Assembly: GCA_002309795.1 (NCBI GenBank)
Contig: DBXZ01000039.1
Coordinates: 21,296-28,269 of the forward strand
Direction of reading: 5' to 3'
Length of the DNA stretch: 6,974 bases
Origin: Bacteroidales bacterium UBA1199
GTDB lineage: Bacteria; Bacteroidota; Bacteroidia; Bacteroidales; UBA932
Shown: one piece after another, positions 1 through 6,118 of the stretch
Layout: each line of letters begins with the position of its first letter
Numbering within the stretch: the first letter of the stretch is position 1
The notes under the pieces: generated by a model
Databases searched by the model: none
Seen by the model: the letters and a program-made list of their open reading frames with translations, nothing else
What the model was told of the DNA's origin: nothing
Position numbers and translations under genes: made by a program

Positions 1-834
1 GACTTCACGCGTGCCGAGATTCTCTCGTATGCCCAGGCGAACGCGATTGCCTTTCGCGAAGATGCCACCAACGCCGACTGCCGCTATGCGCGCAACCGGA
101 TCCGTCAGGCCGTCTTTCCGGAGTTTGCGCGCATCAATCCCGCGTTCCTGCAGAACGTGGCCGGCTCGATGGCCCATTTTGCCGAGGCACAGGCCATCCT
201 GGATGCGGATTTTGCGCAGAAAGCCCCTGCAATCAGCCGTCTTGAAGCTGATGCGCTGGTCATTGACCGTAAGGCGCTGCTCGACGAACCGTTCCGTCAC
301 TACTGGCTCTTCCGGCTGTTGGAGCCCTGCGGTTTCAACGAAACGCTGCTTGGCGCAATAGAGTCTTCTCTCGCCGCCGGCCGTTGCGGCAGCCGCTTTT
401 ACAGCGCAACCCACGCGGCTCTTCGCACCCGCGAAGGGTTGAAGGTCTATCCGCTCGCCCAGCCCGATACGGAAACGCTTGAACAGCAGTATCAGGTTCG
501 GATTACCGCCCGCCCGGCGGATTTCGACCCGCGGTGCGTGCCGGCCGGAACCCTCTGCGCCGATGCCGACTGCCTCTCGCTGCCGCTCCGTTTCCGCCGC
601 TGGCAGCCCGGTGACCGATTCCGCCCGCTGGGAATGCAGAACTTCCGGAAACTCAGCGATTTCTTCGTCGACCAGAAACTGGACCTCGAGCAGAAGAAAC
701 GTCAGGTCGTGGTCACCACCCGGACCCCGGAGAACCGGGAGCGCATCGTCGCGGTTGCCGGGATGCGTATAGACGACCGCGTCCGGGTAACCGAAGCCAC
801 CCGGACGCTGGTTTGGATTGAACCCGTCAAGTAA
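1..834 (+). CDS. tilS: tRNA(Ile)-lysidine synthase TilS, C-terminal part (5'-truncated)
   Basis: TilS uses ATP and lysine to convert C34 of the tRNA-Ile with anticodon CAU into lysidine, so that it reads AUA instead of AUG; it acts in the cytoplasm and is generally essential. The frame is open from base 1 to a TAA at 832-834, giving 277 visible residues. The start of the visible part carries the family signature DATN (residues 21-24) followed by YARNRIR (29-35), the tRNA-contacting stretch after the PP-loop ATPase domain. Residues 199-277 fit the TilS C-terminal domain, with RRWQPGDRFRPLGM at 199-212, KLSDFFVD at 217-224 and a VAGMRIDDRV segment at 252-261. The catalytic SGGxDS ATP-binding motif lies off the left edge, so activity cannot be judged. 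Bacterial TilS is typically about 430-450 residues, so roughly the first third is missing only because of the window boundary. No frameshift is seen. It faces sppA tail to tail. Confidence 0.95.
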   Translation, partial: DFTRAEILSYAQANAIAFREDATNADCRYARNRIRQAVFPEFARINPAFLQNVAGSMAHFAEAQAILDADFAQKAPAISRLEADALVIDRKALLDEPFRHYWLFRLLEPCGFNETLLGAIESSLAAGRCGSRFYSATHAALRTREGLKVYPLAQPDTETLEQQYQVRITARPADFDPRCVPAGTLCADADCLSLPLRFRRWQPGDRFRPLGMQNFRKLSDFFVDQKLDLEQKKRQVVVTTRTPENRERIVAVAGMRIDDRVRVTEATRTLVWIEPVK

Positions 835-836
835 AT

Positions 837-2606
837 CTAGTTGAACGAATAGATCCAGGGGAGACGTGCATAGACTCGTGCGCGATTCTCCTTGCGAAGC
901 TGTGCATAACTCTTTTCGAGGGCTGCAACGGGATCGCTCATGGCTTCGAGGGTGACGCGGGTTTTGGAGAAACTCTCCATCAGCCGTTCCATCATCCCTT
1001 TGACGGCGGGGTATTCGGCTATCCGGTAGGATCCGCTCTCCAATCCGGCCGCGACGGCGGCGTATTCGATGGCTTCCGTCAGCGTGCCGATCTCATCGGC
1101 CAGTCCGCGTTCTACAGCGTCACTGCCGGTCCAGACACGTCCCTGTCCCAGCTCGTCCACCCTCTCCACCGGCATCCGGCGTCCTTCTGCCACGAGGGCG
1201 GTGAAATCGGAATAGACCCGTTCGGTCATCTGGCCCATGTAGGCCTGCTCGTTTGCGTCGAGCGGTTCCATCATGGACAGCATACCGCTGTGGCGGTGGG
1301 TATTGATGTTGACGATATTGACGCCCACCTTCTTGCGGAGCGCATTGCCGACGCTCGGAATCAGGGAGAAAACACCGATCGACCCCGTGAGCGTACTGCG
1401 GTTGGTGTAGATCTTGTCGGAGCGGGCGGAAATCCAGTAACCGCCGGAAGCGGCGTAGTCGCCATAGCTGGCAATCACCGGCTTGACCTCTTTCAACAGG
1501 CCGATTTCGTGGTTGATCATTTCCGCTGCCTGGGCGTCACCGCCGGGAGAGTTGACGCGCAGAACGACCGCCTTGACGGTGCTGTCGCGCCGGATTTTGG
1601 CCAGCGTGCGGGCCATCCGGCGGCCGGCGAGGGTTCCTTCTCCGCCGTCTATCACGATCTCGCCCGAACAATAAACTACTGCTATCTTGTCACGGATTCC
1701 GCGGGCGGTCTTGTCCTTGAGGGTGCCGGCGTAGCGGGCAATGTCCACGAAGCGCAGGTCTTCCGCCTTCTTGACGCCCGTCAGCGAGCAGAGATAATCG
1801 TCGACTTCAGTCTCATAGAGCAGTTCGTCCACCAATCCGCGGGCGAGCAGGCTCGGGGCGTCTGTCAGCTCCAGGCGGTCGATCCAGCGGTTGTACATGA
1901 CCGGGTCCAGGTTGCGTGAAGCGCAGATATCCTCTACCATCGCATCCCACATGGAGCGGAGCATCACCTCGTTCTGCTCGCGGTTTTCCGGGCTGATGTC
2001 GTTTTTGACAAAGGTTTCGCCGGCCGATTTGTATTTGCCGTGGCGGATGAGCTGCACGTTGATGCCGAGCCGGTCGAGTGCATCTTTGAAGAAGACCATG
2101 GAACTGCTCTTACCCATCATCATGGCATCGCCGTAGCTGTTCATGAAGACTTTGTCCGCAACCGAGGCCAGGTAGTATCCGCCGTCGGTCATCCGGTTGC
2201 TGTAGGAGACGATGGCTTTGCCGGAGGCGCGGAAGCGCTCCAGGGCCGCGCGGATCTCTTCCGCCTGGCTCTGCGTGAGGACCGGCTGGTCGGGAATCAT
2301 ATAGATGAACTTGATGGTCGGATCTTCCGCAGCGCGGTCGATGGCCCGGACATAATCGTAGAGCGAAATGCTGCTCGAGAAATCGGCCCCGCCGACCGGG
2401 CTCCAGCTGAAATTCTCCTGGCTTTGCTCGGCGACAGGGTTCAGGAAATCGAGCCGCAGGATCGCTTCGCGTGCCATCGGTTCAGCGCCCTTGGAGGCTT
2501 TGCCCATCATGGAGCCGATCACTCCGAAGAAGATGACGAACATCAAAATGGAGGCTACCAGAATGGCAAGCAAAGAACCGAAAAAGATTTTCCAGAAAGT
2601 TTTCAT
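837..2606 (-). CDS. sppA: Signal peptide peptidase SppA, 67K type (tandem S49 protease)
   Basis: SppA is a membrane-anchored serine protease that degrades cleaved signal peptides in the cytoplasmic membrane. The protein is 589 aa, close to the usual size of about 600 for the double-domain type. It has one strongly hydrophobic N-terminal segment (about 5-32), an N-terminal S49-like domain (about 85-260) and a C-terminal S49 domain (about 308-520). The expected Ser/Lys dyad is present: K193 in GKYKSAGETF aligns with the E. coli general base, and S387 in AASGGYWIS with the nucleophile. The oxyanion-region motif VNSPGG is at 351-356. I chose the ATG at 2604-2606 because it starts directly at MKTFWKIFFG, a normal signal-anchor; a longer version beginning at a TTG at 2651 would overlap the predicted promoter element. 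The gene is divergent from the receptor operon and ends in TAG 2 bp from the tilS stop. All catalytic features are intact. Confidence 0.96.
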   Translation of the reverse strand: MKTFWKIFFGSLLAILVASILMFVIFFGVIGSMMGKASKGAEPMAREAILRLDFLNPVAEQSQENFSWSPVGGADFSSSISLYDYVRAIDRAAEDPTIKFIYMIPDQPVLTQSQAEEIRAALERFRASGKAIVSYSNRMTDGGYYLASVADKVFMNSYGDAMMMGKSSSMVFFKDALDRLGINVQLIRHGKYKSAGETFVKNDISPENREQNEVMLRSMWDAMVEDICASRNLDPVMYNRWIDRLELTDAPSLLARGLVDELLYETEVDDYLCSLTGVKKAEDLRFVDIARYAGTLKDKTARGIRDKIAVVYCSGEIVIDGGEGTLAGRRMARTLAKIRRDSTVKAVVLRVNSPGGDAQAAEMINHEIGLLKEVKPVIASYGDYAASGGYWISARSDKIYTNRSTLTGSIGVFSLIPSVGNALRKKVGVNIVNINTHRHSGMLSMMEPLDANEQAYMGQMTERVYSDFTALVAEGRRMPVERVDELGQGRVWTGSDAVERGLADEIGTLTEAIEYAAVAAGLESGSYRIAEYPAVKGMMERLMESFSKTRVTLEAMSDPVAALEKSYAQLRKENRARVYARLPWIYSFN

Positions 2607-2644
2607 ATTGTGGCTTGATATTTGTTTTTCTTCTGCGCGTTTGC

Positions 2645-2676
2645 TTTGCAAATATAGGTACTAATTTTTATTTTTG
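2645..2676 (+). promoter_or_regulatory. Bacteroidota-type promoter for the receptor-HMA-nfnAB operon
   Basis: TTTG at 2645-2648 (-33 element) is followed after exactly 20 bp by TATTTTTG at 2669-2676 (-7 element), matching both halves of the consensus TTTG-N19-21-TAnnTTTG. Transcription would begin around 2680-2683, leaving a very short leader of about 8-18 nt depending on which receptor ATG is used. The -33 box directly abuts the minus-strand sppA -7 box at 2649-2656, so RNA polymerase probably cannot occupy both promoters at once. No palindromic operator such as a Fur or CopY-type box was evident. Confidence 0.7.
2649..2656 (-). promoter_or_regulatory. Candidate -7 element of the sppA promoter
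   Basis: Read on the minus strand this is TATATTTG, an exact match to the Bacteroidota sigma-ABfr -7 consensus TAnnTTTG. It would place the transcription start near 2643-2645 and give a leader of about 38 nt before the sppA ATG. No TTG-type -33 element is present at the usual 19-21 bp spacing; the nearest minus-strand TTTG (2687-2690) is 30 bp away, so only half of the promoter is supported. Confidence 0.5.
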
Positions 2677-2689
2677 TAGATTGATTCAA

Positions 2690-4924
2690 ATGCAGATAAT
2701 GCTCAAACGATTCACCATACTGTTCCTGTTGCTGACGGCTGTCCTGCCGCTCCATGCGCTCGATTTCAAGGGCACGGTCTATGCCCGCAAGAGCAATGGC
2801 CAGAGCGAACCGCTGCCTTTCGCGCAGATTTACTATCTGGAACAGAAAAAGATTCTCGAAACCGACGGCGACGGCGTCTTCACCCTGAAACTTTCCGGGA
2901 AGGCGACGCTGATCGCCACCTATGTGGGTTACAGCCGCGATACGGTGGTGGTTGCACCCGGCACCGCATCCGCCGATTTTTACCTGACCGGTGAGAACGA
3001 AGTGGAGACGGCAGTGGTTACTTCCCGCCAGCCCGGGATTTCCAAACTCAAACCGGTCAAGACCGAGGTCATCACCGCGGCCGGCCTCTGCAAGATGGCC
3101 TGCTGCGCGCTGGCGGAGAGTTTTGAGAATTCGGCCAGCGTCACGGTGGGTTACTCCGATGCCGTCACGGGCGCCAAGCAGATCAAGCTGCTGGGACTTT
3201 CCGGCACCTACACCCAGATGCTCGATGAGAACCGTCCGGTGATGCGCGGCCTGTTGAGTCCTTTTGGGATGTCCTACGTGCCCGGCCAGTGGCTGGAGAG
3301 CATCCAGATTGCCAAAGGGCCTTCTTCCGTCATCAACGGTCTGGAGGCCATTACCGGCCAGATCAATATGGAGCATCGCAAACCTACGGATGAAACCCCG
3401 CTCTTCGTGCAGCTCTACGGCAGCACGGACGCCATGTTCGAGGCCAACGTGGTCTCCGCCCTGCAGCTCAACCCCAAGTGGAGCACCATCATTCTGACCC
3501 ACGTGGGCGGCACTGCCATGTCCATGGATATGAACGGCGACGGCTTCCGCGATTCGCCGGAGAACATGCAGGTCAACGTGGCCAACCGCTGGCTCTACTA
3601 CGATCCCAGCGGAACTCAGGTCCGATTCGGATTCCGCTTCATCAACGAAGACCGTCTGGGCGGACAGATGAACGCTACGCGTAACCGGACCGCAGACAAT
3701 GACGCCGGTATCTGGGGCTCTAACATCCTGAACCGCGGCGTGAACGGTTATGTGAAGGTGGGTATTCCGCTCGAAGAGGAGCACAACACCAACATCGCCT
3801 TCGTGGCCGACTATGTCAACCACCGCTTCGATTCTTCCTTCGGACCGACGCTCTTCAACGGAAAACAGCAGTCTCTCTTCGGAAACATTCTCTTCAATAC
3901 GGAACCCACCGAGCGTCACCGCATCGAGTTCGGCGCTACCTTCAGCCGGGACGCCTTTACGGAAGGGGTGATGCAACCGACGGCCGGGACGATTAACCGG
4001 GATCGTGCGGAAACGGCACTTGCCGCTTTCGGAGAATACTCCTATACGACCGACAAACTGACCTTCGTGGGCGGCCTGAACCTCGAATACAACTGGCGCC
4101 ACGGCTGGCTCTTCGCTCCGCGCGCCAACTTCAAATACTCCTTCACGGATGAAATCATCTTCCGCGCGCTCGGCGGCCGGGGCTACCGCTGTTCCGACAT
4201 CTTCGCCGACAACCTGGGCATGTTCTCCTCGAGCCGGCTGATCCGGGTGGCCGACGGGCTCGACACGATGGAAGATGCCTGGACCTTCGGCGGTAACCTC
4301 ACATTCTACCTCCCGTTCGGATTCGATCCGGAGAACACCTACCTGAGTTTCGACTACTTCCACAACGCCTTCAACAACCAGGTGATCGTGGACCAGGAGT
4401 GCACGGCCGGCTATACGGAGATCTACAACCTGGACGGCCGCTCCTTCACCGATACCTGGCAGGTGGATTTCAATACCGATCCCTTCGAGCGTTTCAACGT
4501 GACCGCGACTTTCCGCTACACCAACGCCCGCGTGACCCTCAACGGACAGGGGCTGGTGGAACGCCCGATGACCAGCCGCTTCAAGGCCGTACTCAACATG
4601 CAGTACACGATGCCCATGAACAAATGGATCTTCGACTTCACCGCGCAGCTCAACGGTCCGATGCGCCTGCCGCGCTTTGCCGCTGACGCCTGGGGCATGG
4701 AGACATCGCCCGTATACCCTGTGCTCTACGCGCAGGTGACCCGCAAGTTCCGCGGCCTGGACGTCTATGTGGGCGGAGAGAACCTGACCTCTTTCCGCCA
4801 GAAGAACGCCATCCTGGGCAATGATGCGCCGTTCGGCCCGAACTTCAACGCCGGCTGCGTCTGGGGCCCGCTGATGGGCACGATGGCCTACGCCGGACTG
4901 CGATATACCCTTTGGAAAATATAA
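2690..4924 (+). CDS. TonB-dependent outer-membrane receptor with CarboxypepD_reg-like N-terminal domain, likely metal-related
   Basis: This predicted outer-membrane transporter of 744 aa would import a ligand using TonB-ExbBD energy. A signal peptide occupies residues 1-23 (hydrophobic TILFLLLTAVLP, cleavage after HA). Then come a CarboxypepD_reg-like beta-sandwich domain (about 25-100), a TonB-box-like ETAVVTS (106-112), a plug domain (about 115-228) and a beta-barrel to the C-terminus, which ends in the aromatic-rich GLRYTLWKI. The plug has LCKMACCALAESFENSASV at 133-151, the hallmark of a Bacteroidota receptor family, with cysteines C134, C138 and C139. A canonical EF-hand-type loop occurs at 280-291 (DMNGDGFRDSPE). 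No SusD-like gene follows, so this is not a SusC glycan system. The next gene encodes an exported HMA protein, which favours a metal such as copper as substrate; that is inference, and iron or a chelate is possible. The start may instead be the ATG at 2699 (MLKRFTIL), which gives a tighter signal peptide and a longer leader. Confidence 0.92.
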   Translation: MQIMLKRFTILFLLLTAVLPLHALDFKGTVYARKSNGQSEPLPFAQIYYLEQKKILETDGDGVFTLKLSGKATLIATYVGYSRDTVVVAPGTASADFYLTGENEVETAVVTSRQPGISKLKPVKTEVITAAGLCKMACCALAESFENSASVTVGYSDAVTGAKQIKLLGLSGTYTQMLDENRPVMRGLLSPFGMSYVPGQWLESIQIAKGPSSVINGLEAITGQINMEHRKPTDETPLFVQLYGSTDAMFEANVVSALQLNPKWSTIILTHVGGTAMSMDMNGDGFRDSPENMQVNVANRWLYYDPSGTQVRFGFRFINEDRLGGQMNATRNRTADNDAGIWGSNILNRGVNGYVKVGIPLEEEHNTNIAFVADYVNHRFDSSFGPTLFNGKQQSLFGNILFNTEPTERHRIEFGATFSRDAFTEGVMQPTAGTINRDRAETALAAFGEYSYTTDKLTFVGGLNLEYNWRHGWLFAPRANFKYSFTDEIIFRALGGRGYRCSDIFADNLGMFSSSRLIRVADGLDTMEDAWTFGGNLTFYLPFGFDPENTYLSFDYFHNAFNNQVIVDQECTAGYTEIYNLDGRSFTDTWQVDFNTDPFERFNVTATFRYTNARVTLNGQGLVERPMTSRFKAVLNMQYTMPMNKWIFDFTAQLNGPMRLPRFAADAWGMETSPVYPVLYAQVTRKFRGLDVYVGGENLTSFRQKNAILGNDAPFGPNFNAGCVWGPLMGTMAYAGLRYTLWKI

Positions 4925-4942
4925 TTGGAAAACACACCGAAT

Positions 4943-5260
4943 ATGAAAAAGATTCTCACGCTTTGCCTCATGAGCATGCTGCTCTTCGCAGTGGCCGTTC
5001 AGGCCGATGCTGCCGGCAAGAAACAGAAAAAGACTGCTGAGGTCACCTTCGTCACCACCATCGACTGCAAGAACTGCGTCAAGAAGGTGGAGGCCAATCT
5101 TCCCTACGAGAAGGGCATTCTGGACATGAAGGTCAACCTTGACAAGCAGACCGTCTGGATCAAGTACAACACGGAAAAGACGACCATCGAGAAACTGATT
5201 GCCGCCATCAACAAACTTGGATACGACGCCAAGGTGGCAGAACCCGCCGAAGGCAAGTAA
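4943..5260 (+). CDS. Exported heavy-metal-associated (HMA) domain protein
   Basis: This is a 105-aa protein with a signal peptide (about 1-23, MKKILTLCLMSMLLFAVAV then a QADA cleavage region) and a lysine-rich linker, followed by one HMA/Atx1-like ferredoxin fold (about 32-98). The metal site is the C42-x-x-C45 pair in TIDCKNCVKKVE; the more usual MxCxxC has isoleucine-aspartate before the first cysteine here. The closing KLGYDAKV at 91-98 is a typical end of an HMA domain. It probably binds a soft metal such as Cu(I) or Zn(II) in the periplasm and may pass it to or from the receptor encoded 18 bp upstream. The ATG at 4943 gives a standard signal peptide; an in-frame TTG at 4925, directly after the receptor stop, would add six polar residues and is unlikely. 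Cys8 lies too early in the hydrophobic core to be a lipobox. Metal identity cannot be read from sequence. Confidence 0.9.
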   Translation: MKKILTLCLMSMLLFAVAVQADAAGKKQKKTAEVTFVTTIDCKNCVKKVEANLPYEKGILDMKVNLDKQTVWIKYNTEKTTIEKLIAAINKLGYDAKVAEPAEGK

Positions 5261-5263
5261 TCC

Positions 5264-6118
5264 ATGTTCCGCATCCTCTCCAAACGTGTCCTGACGCCTT
5301 CTATCACCCTGATGGAGGTGGAGGCTCCCCGACTGGCCGCAGCGGCACAGCCGGGGCAGTTCCTGATTGTGCGCGCCCGCGAACAGGGTGAGCGTATTCC
5401 GCTGACTATCTGTGACTATGACCGCAAGAAAGGGACCGTCACCATCTGTACCCAGGCTATCGGCGCTTCCACGCGGCTGATCAACAGCCTGCGTGAGGGG
5501 GAGTGCTTCACCGACTTCGTCGGCCCGCTCGGGCAGCCTTCGGAGTTCGTCGCCTGGAGTGACGAGCGGCTGCGCGGCACCCGCTTCCTCTTTATCGCCG
5601 GCGGCCTCGGAGCCGCCCCGGTCTATCCGCAGGTCAAGTATCTGCATGAAAAGGGCGCCTGCATCGACGTGATTGCAGGAGCCAAGACGGCCGATTTGAT
5701 CATCCTCGAGAAGGAGCTCTGTTCGATCTGCGACAATCTATACGTTTGTACGGACGACGGTTCGTACGGCGAAAAGGGGATGGTGACCGGCGTGATTGCC
5801 CGGCTGCTCGCCGACGGCCGGCAGTATGACCAGGCGGTGGCGATTGGTCCCATGGTCATGATGAAGTTCACGACCCTCGCTCTGAAAGAATCCGGCATCC
5901 CGTTGACGGTCAGCCTGAATACCCTGATGGTCGACGGTACCGGCATGTGCGGTGCATGCCGCGTTACGGTGGGCGGAAAGACCCGCTTTGCCTGCGTGGA
6001 CGGCCCGGAGTTCAACGCCTATGAGGTGGACTTCGACGAAGCGATGCGCCGTCAGGGAATGTACCGCGACCTGGAACTGGAAAAAGATCACCAATGCAAA
6101 ATCGGGAGGGACGCGTAA
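5264..6118 (+). CDS. nfnA: NfnA: FAD/[2Fe-2S] subunit of NADH-dependent ferredoxin:NADP+ oxidoreductase (sulfide/dihydroorotate dehydrogenase-like)
   Basis: This is the small subunit of the cytoplasmic electron-bifurcating complex NfnAB, which couples NADH and reduced ferredoxin to reduction of two NADP+. The 284-aa protein has the ferredoxin-NADP+ reductase fold: an FAD-binding beta-barrel with RIPLTICDYD (44-53) and GAST (67-70), a nucleotide-binding domain with IAGGLGAAPVYPQ (111-123), and a C-terminal [2Fe-2S] segment with MVDGTGMCGACR at 222-233. C229, C232 and C244, together with D224, match the spacing I recall for the Asp plus three Cys ligands of the Thermotoga maritima NfnA cluster. 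The gene starts 3 bp after the HMA stop and its TAA overlaps the ATG of nfnB (TAATG), so translational coupling is likely. Relatives are annotated SudB or PyrK; pyrK is less likely because the partner is NfnB/GltD-like rather than a dihydroorotate dehydrogenase. Confidence 0.92.
   Translation: MFRILSKRVLTPSITLMEVEAPRLAAAAQPGQFLIVRAREQGERIPLTICDYDRKKGTVTICTQAIGASTRLINSLREGECFTDFVGPLGQPSEFVAWSDERLRGTRFLFIAGGLGAAPVYPQVKYLHEKGACIDVIAGAKTADLIILEKELCSICDNLYVCTDDGSYGEKGMVTGVIARLLADGRQYDQAVAIGPMVMMKFTTLALKESGIPLTVSLNTLMVDGTGMCGACRVTVGGKTRFACVDGPEFNAYEVDFDEAMRRQGMYRDLELEKDHQCKIGRDA
6104..6110 (+). promoter_or_regulatory. Shine-Dalgarno-like GGGAGGG before nfnB
   Basis: A purine-rich GGGAGGG sits 7 nt upstream of the ATG at 6118, inside the last codons of nfnA. 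The spacing supports 6118 rather than the in-frame ATG at 6127 as the start of nfnB. Strong Shine-Dalgarno sequences are uncommon in Bacteroidota, and these bases also encode Gly-Arg of NfnA, so the match may be partly coincidental. Confidence 0.45.

Noticed and set aside
835..854. Inverted repeat ATCTA / TAGAT at the tilS-sppA junction as a terminator
   Set aside because: The stem is only 5 pairs, mostly A-T, with a 10-nt loop and no following T-tract; it is not a convincing terminator.
1290..1919. 209-codon plus-strand open frame within sppA
   Set aside because: It is antisense to the conserved S49 domains and its composition (Asp, Val, Ala, Gly, His) is typical of a shadow frame; no family resemblance is seen.
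2040..2618. 192-codon plus-strand open frame over the sppA N-terminal half
   Set aside because: It is codon-complementary to sppA, has no start context, and ends inside the divergent promoter side; a shadow of sppA.
2607..2651. N-terminal extension of SppA from a TTG at 2651 (15 extra residues)
   Set aside because: The extension is polar and would precede the signal-anchor, and the TTG overlaps the predicted -7 element, so no transcript would include it.
2690..4924. SusC-type glycan receptor of a polysaccharide utilization locus
   Set aside because: The protein is shorter than typical SusC (about 1,000 aa), no SusD-like lipoprotein follows, and the neighbours are HMA and NfnAB rather than glycoside hydrolases.
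2603..5647. 1,014-codon open frame on the minus strand opposite the receptor, HMA gene and nfnA
   Set aside because: It is codon-aligned with three well-supported genes, shows no recognisable domain, is unusually rich in His, Gly, Glu and Val as expected from complementing a GC-rich coding strand, and crosses the divergent promoter region.
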